64,000 nucleotides of DNA from Methylomagnum ishizawai. GTDB taxonomy: Bacteria > Pseudomonadota > Gammaproteobacteria > Methylococcales > Methylococcaceae. Shown one piece after another: positions 54,897 to 62,901 of this stretch. A model generated the notes under the pieces. That model saw nothing but the letters and a program-made list of their open reading frames with translations, searched no databases and was not told where the DNA came from. Numbering within the stretch: position 1 is the first letter of the stretch; every line of letters starts with the position of its first letter. Location: positions 1,694,501 through 1,758,500 of the forward strand of contig NZ_AP019783.1 of assembly GCF_019670005.1 (NCBI RefSeq), in the 5' to 3' direction. The position numbers were made by a program, and so were the translations under genes.

Positions 54897-56042
54897 ATGG
54901 AAAAGCCAATGGAAACACGTAAAAACCATATCAATAAACTTTTGTGGGCTTTGGTCGCCGGGATAGTGATCCCCGATTTTGGTGTTGGATTGTATGCCGG
55001 TACCTTGGGGTTCGCCGCCAAGGTGGATTATCCCACCGGCTTGGCTCCCAACCGGATCGCCGCCGGGGATTTCAACCGGGATGGGAAGCTCGATTTGGTG
55101 ACATCCAATTATAACGGCAATAGCGTGAGCGTATTGCTGGGCATGGGCAATGGTACTTTCAATCCCCATTTGGATTATCCGGTCGGGGCGTTTCCCAATA
55201 GCGTGGCGGTGGGGGATGTTAACCGTGACGGCAAACCCGACCTGGCGGTCACCAGCGGCAATGTCGTGAGCGTACTGCTGGGCAAGGGCAACGGTATCTT
55301 CAATCCCAAAGTCGATTACCCCATCGGTTCGGTGAACGCGGTGGCCACCGCCGTGGCGGTGGCGGATTTGGGCTACGATGGCAAACCCGACCTGATCGTG
55401 ACGAATTTTTATGGAAATGTTGTTTGTGTTTTATCCGGTCGGGGGGATGGCACTTTCGATACCCATGTGGATTATCCCACTGGTGCCTATCCCGATGCGA
55501 TTGCGGTGGGGGATTTGAATCGCGATGGCCGGCCCGATATAGCTATCGAGAACGAGGGCGACAACACGCTCGGCGTCTTGCTCAATGATGGCAAAGGAGT
55601 TTTTAAACCCAAGGCGACCTATCCGGCCGGCACGTTTTCGCAAGCGGCCGCGCTGGGGGATTTCAACCGGGATGGTAAGCTCGATGTGGTCACCCCGAGT
55701 TTCCGTGGCAATGCGCTGAGCGTTTTATTGGGAAATGGCGATGGAACTTTGGGCGCGGAAGTAAATTATCCTACCGGGCAATCGCCCACCGGGGTGGCGG
55801 TGGCGGATATGGATGGGGACACCAAGCTTGATCTGGTCGCCGCCAATTATTATGGGAATACCGTCAGCGTGTTGAAAGGTTTGGGGAATGGCGCTTTCCA
55901 AGTCAAACTGGATTATGCGACCGGGAGGGTTCCTTTCTCGGTGGTGTTGGGGGATTGGAATGGCGATGGCAAGCTGGATGTCGCTGTGCCGAGCCAACTG
56001 GATAATTCGGTCAGCGTGCTGATGAATAAAACAGCCTTTTAA
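54897..56042 (+). CDS. FG-GAP/VCBS repeat beta-propeller protein, exported
   Basis: The 381-residue protein starts with a basic segment and hydrophobic stretch (KLLWALVAGIVIPDFGVGLYAG) that looks like a signal peptide or anchor, then seven repeats of about 47 residues, each with a GDFNRDGKLDLVT-type calcium loop (DxNxDGxxD), as in FG-GAP integrin-like propellers. Seven blades predict a complete propeller. Such proteins bind glycans or proteins on the cell surface. It lies 61 bp after fcl in the same direction; a role with the secreted repeat protein or its glycan is possible but not shown. Confidence 0.85.
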   Translation: MEKPMETRKNHINKLLWALVAGIVIPDFGVGLYAGTLGFAAKVDYPTGLAPNRIAAGDFNRDGKLDLVTSNYNGNSVSVLLGMGNGTFNPHLDYPVGAFPNSVAVGDVNRDGKPDLAVTSGNVVSVLLGKGNGIFNPKVDYPIGSVNAVATAVAVADLGYDGKPDLIVTNFYGNVVCVLSGRGDGTFDTHVDYPTGAYPDAIAVGDLNRDGRPDIAIENEGDNTLGVLLNDGKGVFKPKATYPAGTFSQAAALGDFNRDGKLDVVTPSFRGNALSVLLGNGDGTLGAEVNYPTGQSPTGVAVADMDGDTKLDLVAANYYGNTVSVLKGLGNGAFQVKLDYATGRVPFSVVLGDWNGDGKLDVAVPSQLDNSVSVLMNKTAF

Positions 56043-57028
56043 TTCAGTACCCTCGGACCGGGGCTATAGCACCTATAGGTATTGCGGCCCTGTTTTTTGG
56101 CCTGATACATCGCGCTATCGGCGTGGCCGAGCAATTCCGCCGGACTGCGCCCATCTTGGGGGTAGGCGCTGATGCCGATACTGGTACCGATCCTGAGCGT
56201 CCGGCCCTCGATATCGTAGGGCGTGGCGATGGCGTCCACCAATTCTTCGGCCACGGCCAAGGCTTCGCGGACATGATGGATGCCGTTCAGGATGACCACG
56301 AATTCGTCGCCGCCCAGGCGGCCCACCAGGTCGTGGTCATGCCGCACGCCGCGCCGCAGCCGTTCCGCCACCGCCCGCAGCAACAGGTCGCCGACCCGGT
56401 GGCCGAAGCTGTCGTTGACGGCTTTGAAGCCGTCCAAATCGAGGAACAGGACTGCCAGGCCCAGATGGCGGCGTTCCGCCTCGGCCATGCCGCATCCCAG
56501 CCCTTCTTCCAGCAGCAGGCGGTTCGGCAGGCCGGTCAGGGCGTCGTGGCGGGCTTGGTGGAGTATCTTGCTTTCCATCGCCTTGCGTTCCGTGATATCG
56601 GAGAAGATGGCGACATAATGGCCGACCCTGCCGTGTTCGTCCTTCACCGCGCTGATGCTCAACCATTTGGGATAGGCTGCGCCGCTTTTGCGCCGCCCGA
56701 CGATCTCGCCTTCCCAGCGCCCGGTTTCCCGCAGCGAATGTTCGGTTTTCGGGCTGAACAGGTGCTGGCTCTTGCCCAGGACTTCGTGGGGGGCGTAGCC
56801 GGTGATTTCGGTGAAGGCGCGGTTGGCGAAGACCACGCGGTTTTCGGCATCGGTGATGACGATGGCCTTGCCGCTGTCCTCGATGGCCCGCGCCGCCAGC
56901 CGCAGCCGCGCCTCCATGCGCTTGCGCTCGCGCATGTCCAGCACGAAGCCGACGCCCTGGTCGGGGGGATGGCCGAACAGGGCCGCGCCGACACAGACCG
57001 GAATCCTATCGCCATCCCGCCCGATCAA
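56039..57028 (-). CDS. C-terminal part of diguanylate cyclase: PAS/PAC-GGDEF
   Basis: This 329-residue frame contains the end of one PAS domain, a full PAS/PAC (AIVITDAENRVVFANRAFTEITGY to FSDITERKAME) and a GGDEF domain (HDALTGLPNRLLLEEGLG, RLGGDEFVVILNG) with intact catalytic motif and RxxD-type inhibitory site not evident. It would begin only at a TTG, overlapping the stop of the upstream frame, in the middle of a PAS domain. It is therefore most likely the second half of one gene broken by a frameshift at 57041-57046. It would make c-di-GMP if expressed as a whole. Confidence 0.75.
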   Translation of the reverse strand: MIGRDGDRIPVCVGAALFGHPPDQGVGFVLDMRERKRMEARLRLAARAIEDSGKAIVITDAENRVVFANRAFTEITGYAPHEVLGKSQHLFSPKTEHSLRETGRWEGEIVGRRKSGAAYPKWLSISAVKDEHGRVGHYVAIFSDITERKAMESKILHQARHDALTGLPNRLLLEEGLGCGMAEAERRHLGLAVLFLDLDGFKAVNDSFGHRVGDLLLRAVAERLRRGVRHDHDLVGRLGGDEFVVILNGIHHVREALAVAEELVDAIATPYDIEGRTLRIGTSIGISAYPQDGRSPAELLGHADSAMYQAKKQGRNTYRCYSPGPRVLN

Positions 57029-58008
57029 TTCCTTTTCGTAGGGGGGAGGGCGTCCCGGTCCAGTCCGGCGTATTCCTCGGGGGTGATGGATTGCCAGGAC
57101 AGGCCGTCCAGGCCGTGGATATCCGCTTCGTCATAGCCCAGCATCCTGAGGAAGGCTTGGTTGGCCTCCAGGATTTTCCCATCCCGCCGCCAGAACACGA
57201 TCCCGATCATGTTGGAATCCACGACGTGCCGGAAGCGGGCCTCGCTGTCGTAGAGGGTCCGCTCGGCGCGGTGGACCTTGCGGATAATCAGCAGCGAGAG
57301 CGACAGGCCCAGGCCGAGGAACAGGGCCACGCTGGCGTAGGTCAGGATTTGGGTGAGGTGGTTGACCCAGCGGGAGGCTGCCCCCAGTGTGCTGGAAAAA
57401 GCGGCTTCCAGGGTCGAGAGCCGTTGGTTGAGGGTTTCCAGTTCGCGCAGGCTATCGGCGTCGGGCGGGATGCCGTCCAGGGCTTCGCGATGCAGGCGTT
57501 CGGCCAGGGCGAGCAGGGCCAGGAGGTGCCGGTCGCCTTCGGCCCAGGTGGCGACGGCTTGGCGCATGTAGCCGATGGCGTGGTAGCGCTGGTAAAACGA
57601 CACCAAAGCCTCGATATCGTCGGGATGGTTGCCCCCGCCGAGGAAACCGGCCCGGACCCGGCCGGGGTCCGGCTCGGGCCGGTCCAATTCGAGCCGCGCC
57701 TGGCGGTCGCCCAGGGGGATGGCGATGGCTTGTTGGAACGCTTGGTAATCGGCTTCGTCGTGCGAGGACAGGTAGCGCAGGAGGTGGATGAAGGCGGTTT
57801 TCTGGCCCTTGGACCACAAGCCTTCCCCGGCGATATAGGCCCGGACCGAATCGAGCGCCTGGGCGCAGAAATGGTTCACGCCCAGCGAACCCAGGACGAT
57901 GGCCGTGAACAAGGCCACCACCGCGTACATTTTCCGGGCCGGTGCCTGTTCCGCCCGTGGATAGGGCGGATACGTGGATGGATGGGCGAAGATTTTCGGA
58001 AATCGCAT
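57025..58008 (-). CDS. N-terminal part of diguanylate cyclase: membrane sensor-PAS
   Basis: From ATG 58008 this frame encodes 327 residues: a membrane helix (MYAVVALFTAIVLGSLG), a periplasmic helical sensor of about 190 residues, a second membrane helix (ILTYASVALFLGLGLSLSLLII) and the start of a PAS domain (ARFRHVVDSNMIGIVFW, ILEANQAFLRMLGYDEADI). It stops with ALPPTKRN just after a run of six C on the sense strand. One added C gives ALPPYEKELIGRDG and joins the downstream frame exactly, as other PAS proteins read. Either a true mutation, a phase-variable tract or a sequencing error. Confidence 0.75.
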   Translation of the reverse strand: MRFPKIFAHPSTYPPYPRAEQAPARKMYAVVALFTAIVLGSLGVNHFCAQALDSVRAYIAGEGLWSKGQKTAFIHLLRYLSSHDEADYQAFQQAIAIPLGDRQARLELDRPEPDPGRVRAGFLGGGNHPDDIEALVSFYQRYHAIGYMRQAVATWAEGDRHLLALLALAERLHREALDGIPPDADSLRELETLNQRLSTLEAAFSSTLGAASRWVNHLTQILTYASVALFLGLGLSLSLLIIRKVHRAERTLYDSEARFRHVVDSNMIGIVFWRRDGKILEANQAFLRMLGYDEADIHGLDGLSWQSITPEEYAGLDRDALPPTKRN

Positions 58009-58530
58009 GGCTGATGGGTCGGCGGGTGGCAGGGGTCGGTCTAAGCACCGTTGGTGGCTGTTGGGTATAAACCCTATATTCCAGAGGTGATTTTGGTTTG
58101 GGTTTGGGTTTAACACTGTCTCGGATGCCGTCATTCCGGCGGGAGGAGCGCGGAATCCGGGCCATGGGATGGTTTACCGCCGGGAGCCGCCGATACGCTC
58201 GAAGGTGCCGGCATCCGGGCGAGCCCGGCGGGCGGTTCTGCTTGGGTTTGCGCGATGGCTTAGGAGGGCCCTATGGGCGGGGTTGGGTCCATCCCCCCGC
58301 TTCCGCCAACATCTGAAAAATAGGCCGGAGCGGATGGATGTTTTGTCCTGATTGCCATGGGGGTGGACGCTGCCGGGCGGTTCGATATTACATCGGGCTT
58401 TAGCGCTCCGCTAATTTTCACGCCCATCGTCTGAATGCGGGATTGGGTCGCCGCCGATTGGGGGGATTGCGGTGGGGCTTACGGCGGTGCGGGTCGCGGG
58501 GGGGAATAGAGGTTGCACCGCTGAAAATGA
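58009..58530. other. Gene-free region
   Basis: About 520 bp between the sensor gene start and the tRNA terminator. I see no gene, RNA or repeat structure I can support; the leftward sensor promoter should be near 58010-58150. Confidence 0.5.
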
Positions 58531-58555
58531 CAAAGGGTTAGCTTTCGCTAACCCC
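58531..58555 (-). terminator. Hairpin after tRNA-Arg
   Basis: On the minus strand GGGTTAGC (58554-58547) pairs with GCTAACCC (58542-58535) around a GAAA tetraloop, followed by a T-rich stretch. It terminates the tRNA transcript. Confidence 0.7.
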
Positions 58556-58565
58556 TTGATTTATC

Positions 58566-58642
58566 TGGCGTGCCCGGCGGGACTTGAACCCACGACCTTT
58601 GGCTTCGGAGGCCAACACTCTATCCAACTGAGCTACGGGCAC
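58566..58642 (-). tRNA. tRNA-Arg (anticodon CCG)
   Basis: Cloverleaf on the minus strand: acceptor GTGCCCG pairs with CGGGCAC, the D-arm has AGCTCAGTTGGATAGAG, the anticodon stem TTGGC/GCCAA encloses loop CTCCGAA (anticodon CCG), and the T-arm has GGTTCAAGTCC. CCA is encoded at the 3' end (58568-58566). Confidence 0.96.
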
Positions 58643-58666
58643 TGAGGAGCGCCCATTCTAACGCAT

Positions 58667-60676
58667 TCAGGGCTTGTTTAACAGGCTGCGGATATGGGCC
58701 AGGGCCGCGATGCCGTATTCGCGCTGGAGTTCGGGGTCCGGCGGTTTGCGGTTCACCCATTCCAGGTCGTCCTGCGGCAACTCGTCCAGGAAGCGGCTGG
58801 GCTGGGTGCTTTGCAATTCGCCCTGGCGCTTGCGGTGGCTGCAATAGCTCAAGGTCAGGGTGCGCTGGGCGCGGGTGATGCCGACATAGGCCAAGCGGCG
58901 TTCTTCCTCGACCGTGTCGGCCTCGATGCTGGCTTGGTGGGGCAGGATGTTTTCCTCCAGGCCGACCAGATAGACATGGGGAAATTCCAAACCCTTGGCG
59001 GCGTGCAGGGTCATCAGGTTGACCCGGTCGCCGGCTTTTTCTTCCTGGCCGCGTTCCAGCACGTCCAGCAGCATGATGCGGGCCACCACTTCGGACAGGC
59101 TTTTCGGTTTGGCCGGGTCTTCGTGGGCGATGCGTTTCAGCCAGTCCAGCAGTTCGCGGACCTGGCCCATCTTGCGCTTGGCGGTGTCGTTATTGTCGAG
59201 GCTGTCCTTCAGCCATTGCTCGTAGCCGAGGGCCGCGACGAATTCATCGACCACCGCGAAGGCGTCGCCCTGCCGTGCCTGTTCGGCCACGGTGGAAATC
59301 TGCCCGCAGAAATGCCGCAATCGCCGCAAACCCGCCTCGGGCAGGCTGTGTTCCAGGCCGAATTCCGCACAGGCCGCGAACAGGCTGATGTGCCGCCGGT
59401 TGGCGTAGGCACCGAGTTTTTCCAGGGTGGCGGGGCCGATTTCCCGGCGCGGCACGTTGGCGATGCGGAGGAAGGCCGCGTCGTCGTCCGGGTTCACCAG
59501 CAACCGCAGGTAGGCCAGGATGTCTTTCACTTCCGTGTAGCCGAAGAACGACAGGCCGCCGCTGATGAAATAGGGGATGCTGTGTTCGCGCAGCGCCTGC
59601 TCGAAGGGCCGCGATTGATGGTTGCCCCGGTAGAGGATGGCGTAATCCTGGTATTGGGTGCCGTGGCGGAAGCGGTGATGGACCAGATCGGTGGCGATGT
59701 TGCGGGCTTCCTGGAGGTCGTCCTTGTGGCTCAGCACCCGCAGCGGATCGCCATAGCCCAGGGAACTCCACAGCCGTTTCTCGAACGGGTGGGGATTGTT
59801 GGCGATGAGCTGGTTGGCGACCTTGAGGATGCGCCCGGTCGAGCGGTAGTTCTGTTCCAGCTTGACCAGCTTGAGCCTCGGGTAATCGCGCTGCAACTGG
59901 GCGAGGTTTTCCGGCTGGGCACCGCGCCAGGAGTAGATCGACTGGTCGTCGTCGCCCACCACGGTGAAGCGGCCCAGCGCCCCGGCCAGCAACTTGACCA
60001 GTTGATATTGGGTCTGGTTGGTGTCCTGGTATTCGTCCACCAGCAGATAGCGGATCCGGTGCCGCCATTGCTCCAATACCTCCGGTTGATCCTGGAACAG
60101 CAGCACCGGCCACAGGATCAAGTCGTCGAAATCCACCGCGTTATAGGCCCGCAGATGGCGCACATATTCGCCATAGAGCCGGGCCATGCCGGGATTCAGC
60201 CCTTCCGGTTCCGCCTGGGCCTGTTCCGGGGTGATGAACAGGTTCTTCCAGCGGCTGATTTGCCAGGCGTAGGCTTCGGCCTTGTCGATATCCCATTCCG
60301 ACACCGAATGCTTGATGAGTTCCTTGAGCAGCACCAGGCGGTCGTGTTCGTCGAAGATCGAGATGTTCTGCTTGAACCCCAGCGCCTTGTGTTCGCGCCG
60401 CACGATATCGAGGCCCAGGGCGTGGAAGGTCGAGACCGTGAGTCCCCGGATATTGCGCTCGTCCACGATGCGGCCCACGCGGGATTTCATTTCCCGCGCC
60501 GCCTTGTTGGTGAAGGTGACGGCGGCGATGTGGCGGGCCGGGGTGCCTTGCCGGATGAGATGGGCGATTTTCTCGGTGATGACCTTGGTCTTGCCGCTGC
60601 CGGCCCCGGCCAGGACCAGGAGCGGGCAATCCAGCGTGACCACGGCGGCGTGTTGTTGGGGATTGAGTTGGGACAT
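58667..60676 (-). CDS. rep: ATP-dependent DNA helicase Rep
   Basis: The 669-residue UvrD-family helicase has GAGSGKT (24-30), VTFTNKAAREMKSR, LLVDEYQDTN, GDDDQSIYSWRGAQPEN, LEQNYRS and VNLMTLHAAKGLEF plus YVGITRAQ. Its length (E. coli Rep 673) and the FISGGLSFF segment point to Rep rather than UvrD. It unwinds 3'-5' and helps forks pass obstacles. ATG 60676 agrees with the MSQLNPQQHAAV start of the family. Confidence 0.93.
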   Translation of the reverse strand: MSQLNPQQHAAVVTLDCPLLVLAGAGSGKTKVITEKIAHLIRQGTPARHIAAVTFTNKAAREMKSRVGRIVDERNIRGLTVSTFHALGLDIVRREHKALGFKQNISIFDEHDRLVLLKELIKHSVSEWDIDKAEAYAWQISRWKNLFITPEQAQAEPEGLNPGMARLYGEYVRHLRAYNAVDFDDLILWPVLLFQDQPEVLEQWRHRIRYLLVDEYQDTNQTQYQLVKLLAGALGRFTVVGDDDQSIYSWRGAQPENLAQLQRDYPRLKLVKLEQNYRSTGRILKVANQLIANNPHPFEKRLWSSLGYGDPLRVLSHKDDLQEARNIATDLVHHRFRHGTQYQDYAILYRGNHQSRPFEQALREHSIPYFISGGLSFFGYTEVKDILAYLRLLVNPDDDAAFLRIANVPRREIGPATLEKLGAYANRRHISLFAACAEFGLEHSLPEAGLRRLRHFCGQISTVAEQARQGDAFAVVDEFVAALGYEQWLKDSLDNNDTAKRKMGQVRELLDWLKRIAHEDPAKPKSLSEVVARIMLLDVLERGQEEKAGDRVNLMTLHAAKGLEFPHVYLVGLEENILPHQASIEADTVEEERRLAYVGITRAQRTLTLSYCSHRKRQGELQSTQPSRFLDELPQDDLEWVNRKPPDPELQREYGIAALAHIRSLLNKP

Positions 60677-60734
60677 GGGAAAGTGATGCGAAGGGGGAAG
60701 CGGCGGATTGTACCGGCATCGGCGGCGGCTTGGC

Positions 60735-61583
60735 TCAGAACAGATAGCCCAGCGCGAGGTTGGCGGCGTTGCGGATTTCTGGGCTGCCCCAGGCGTCGAA
60801 TTCATAGCCCAGCGCCACGGAATAATGGTCCAGGAATACCCAGCCGGCTTCCACGGCGAACAGCCCCGCGTTGCGCCAGCCCGCCCGTTCGTCCAGGGTG
60901 AGGGTGAATTCGCCGCGCAGGTAGGCGGTATCGGACCAGAGGTAGACCAGGGCGAGATTGCCCAGCAGGTCGGCGATACGGGCGTCCCCCCGGTTCCGGG
61001 GGATCGAGCGTTGGTATTCCAGCTTGGAAACCAGCAGGAAGCCAAGCTCTTGGAAGGCGTAGCCCACCGCGCCCAGCCCCACATGCCAAAGCGCGACGTT
61101 CTGTCCGGCGTTGAACGGGAGGTTGCCGGTGGGGAGGTCGATGCGTAGGTCGGCCAGATAATTGGCGTTCCGGGTCGAGGCGAAGATATAGGCCAGCGAA
61201 CCATAGATATCCCCCGGTTCGATATCGTTGCGGTCGCCGGGGCCGTTCACCAGCACCGGAATCCCGCCCTCGAAGCGGAACCTTTGGCCGACGGGCAGGG
61301 CCAGGGTGGGGGTGAGTTCGAGGGTGGTGGGATCGGGTCCGGTGCCGTGTTCGATGCGGGTGTCGAGGCTGATTTCGCGGAGGAAGGAAGCCGGGTCGTT
61401 GACTTGTTCGGCGACCGATTCGTCGGCTTCGACGGCGAGGCTGTCGGTTTTTTTTCGGTCGCCGCTATCGGTTGCCACCGTGTCCTGGGTGGATTTCAGG
61501 CGCTTGCCGCGCAGGCTACGCGCTTCCGCCGCGCCGGAGGCCAGCGCCAGGGCCAGGAGCCAGCCGACGAGCCACGGTTTCAT
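60735..61583 (-). CDS. Outer-membrane-like beta-barrel protein, exported
   Basis: A 282-residue protein with a signal peptide (MKPWLVGWLLALALASGAAEA), a charged linker of about 50 residues, then repeated amphipathic strands (TLELTPTLALPVGQRFRFEG, LADLRIDLPTGN, YLRGEFTLTLDE, YSVALGYEFDAW) ending with LGYLF, a C-terminal Phe typical of barrel proteins recognised by BamA. It resembles transporter-like outer membrane proteins without a defined substrate. It lies between rep and the Rieske gene on the same strand. Confidence 0.7.
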   Translation of the reverse strand: MKPWLVGWLLALALASGAAEARSLRGKRLKSTQDTVATDSGDRKKTDSLAVEADESVAEQVNDPASFLREISLDTRIEHGTGPDPTTLELTPTLALPVGQRFRFEGGIPVLVNGPGDRNDIEPGDIYGSLAYIFASTRNANYLADLRIDLPTGNLPFNAGQNVALWHVGLGAVGYAFQELGFLLVSKLEYQRSIPRNRGDARIADLLGNLALVYLWSDTAYLRGEFTLTLDERAGWRNAGLFAVEAGWVFLDHYSVALGYEFDAWGSPEIRNAANLALGYLF

Positions 61584-61610
61584 CCTGACAGCGGGCGGGG
61601 TATGGGCCTT

Positions 61611-61931
61611 TCAATCCCAGCATGCGTCCCGGACCTGGATGCGCCCGTCCTCGACCCGCACCGGGAAGGTGGCGAGGTCTTCGTAGGCCGGGGGCGACAG
61701 CACTTTCCCGGTCTTGAGGGAAAAGCGGGCGCGGTGGCGCGGGCAGATGATTTCGCAGCCTTCCAACCGCCCGCTGGCGATTTCCGCGCCGTCGTGGGTG
61801 CAGGCGTCCTGGATGGCGTAATACGCGCCTTCGATCCTGAACACGGCGACCTCGGTGCCGTCCACGTCCACCACCAGATGTTCGCCTTCGGCCAGGCTAC
61901 CCTCGCGGGCCACGTCGATCCAGTCGGACAT
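61611..61931 (-). CDS. Rieske 2Fe-2S ferredoxin-like protein
   Basis: The 106-residue protein carries the Rieske motif: C-T-H (in QDACTHDG) and C-P-R-H (in EIICPRHRARF), with the spacing used by small non-haem Rieske ferredoxins. The start ATG 61931 sits 5 bp after the sufU stop. In suf operons such proteins occur as accessory partners, perhaps in electron supply. Confidence 0.92.
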   Translation of the reverse strand: MSDWIDVAREGSLAEGEHLVVDVDGTEVAVFRIEGAYYAIQDACTHDGAEIASGRLEGCEIICPRHRARFSLKTGKVLSPPAYEDLATFPVRVEDGRIQVRDACWD

Positions 61932-61936
61932 GGTTC

Positions 61937-62392
61937 TCACTCCGTGCTGATGGTCTCGCCTTCGTTCTTGAGCGCCGCCTGCAAGGAATGCCAAGCCAGG
62001 GTCGCGCACTTCACCCGCGCCGGATAGGCCCGGACGCCCGCCAATACCGCCAGCTTGCCGATTTCCTCCAGGTTCACGGCGTCGCCGTCCTGGCTGGTGG
62101 TGATGCGGTGGAAGGTCTCGAACAGCCGCTCGGCTTCGGCTTCGGTCTGGCCGCGCACGATCTCGGTCATCAAGGAGGCCGAGGCGGTGGAGATGGCGCA
62201 GCCCGAGCCTTGGAAACTCACGTCCTCGATCACGCCCGCGTTGACTTTGACATAAAGGGTGATGCGGTCGCCGCACAGGGGATTGAAGCCTTCGATCTTA
62301 CGGTTGGCGTCGTCCATCACCCGGAAATTGCGCGGGTTGCGGTTGTGGTCGAAGACGACTTCTTGGTACAGGTCTCTGATTGTATCCAGCAT
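61937..62392 (-). CDS. sufU: SUF scaffold / sulfur-transfer protein SufU (NifU-like)
   Basis: The 151-residue protein matches SufU: LYQEVVFDHNRNPRNFRVM, NPLCGDRITLYV, FQGSGCAISTASASLM, and the final cysteine in YPARVKCATLAWHSL. The three cysteines and Asp bind zinc or a nascent cluster. SufU takes sulfur from SufS. It is followed by the Rieske gene and preceded by the VOC gene and sufS. Confidence 0.93.
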   Translation of the reverse strand: MLDTIRDLYQEVVFDHNRNPRNFRVMDDANRKIEGFNPLCGDRITLYVKVNAGVIEDVSFQGSGCAISTASASLMTEIVRGQTEAEAERLFETFHRITTSQDGDAVNLEEIGKLAVLAGVRAYPARVKCATLAWHSLQAALKNEGETISTE

Positions 62393-62470
62393 TCTTTAGG
62401 TGTCCGAAAAGGGGGAAATAGGCCGCATCCGGCAGCGGAGCATCCGCCGCGCTGGGCGTTTGGCGATCAA

Positions 62471-62869
62471 CTACGGGTCTATCGCGTTGGCGACTTCGAT
62501 CAAATTCAGGTCGGGGTCGCGGAAATAGACCGATAAGATCGGGCCTTGCGCGCCGGTCCGCCGCACCGGCCCTTCGACGACCGCCACGCCACAGCCGGTC
62601 AAATGCCCGATGACTTCGGGGATGGGGGTGGAGGTAATAAAGCAGATATCCACCGCCCCCGGTGTGGGTTTCAGCGCTTTCGGCTCGAACTCATGATCAT
62701 AGGCGTGCAGATTGATCTTTTGACTGCCGAAGGACAAGGCTTTCCTATCCGCGCCGAAGGTCGTGACCTTCATGCCCAGCGCTTTTTCGTAGAAGGCGCA
62801 GGTCGTGGCGATATCCTTGACTGTCAAGACCAAATGGTCGATGCCAGCGATTTTTATCGGTGAGCCCAT
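62471..62869 (-). CDS. VOC family protein (glyoxalase/bleomycin-resistance fold)
   Basis: The 132-residue protein has the paired beta-alpha-beta-beta-beta modules of the VOC superfamily: [26 protein letters not shown] with the metal-binding His, [19 protein letters not shown] and the last strand [16 protein letters not shown] with the Glu ligand. It lies 32 bp after sufS and 78 bp before sufU. The substrate is unknown; being between two suf genes is unusual. Confidence 0.85.
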   Translation of the reverse strand: MGSPIKIAGIDHLVLTVKDIATTCAFYEKALGMKVTTFGADRKALSFGSQKINLHAYDHEFEPKALKPTPGAVDICFITSTPIPEVIGHLTGCGVAVVEGPVRRTGAQGPILSVYFRDPDLNLIEVANAIDP

Positions 62870-62901
62870 CGGGGTTTTCCTATTGGTCTGGAAAGCGGCA
62901 C

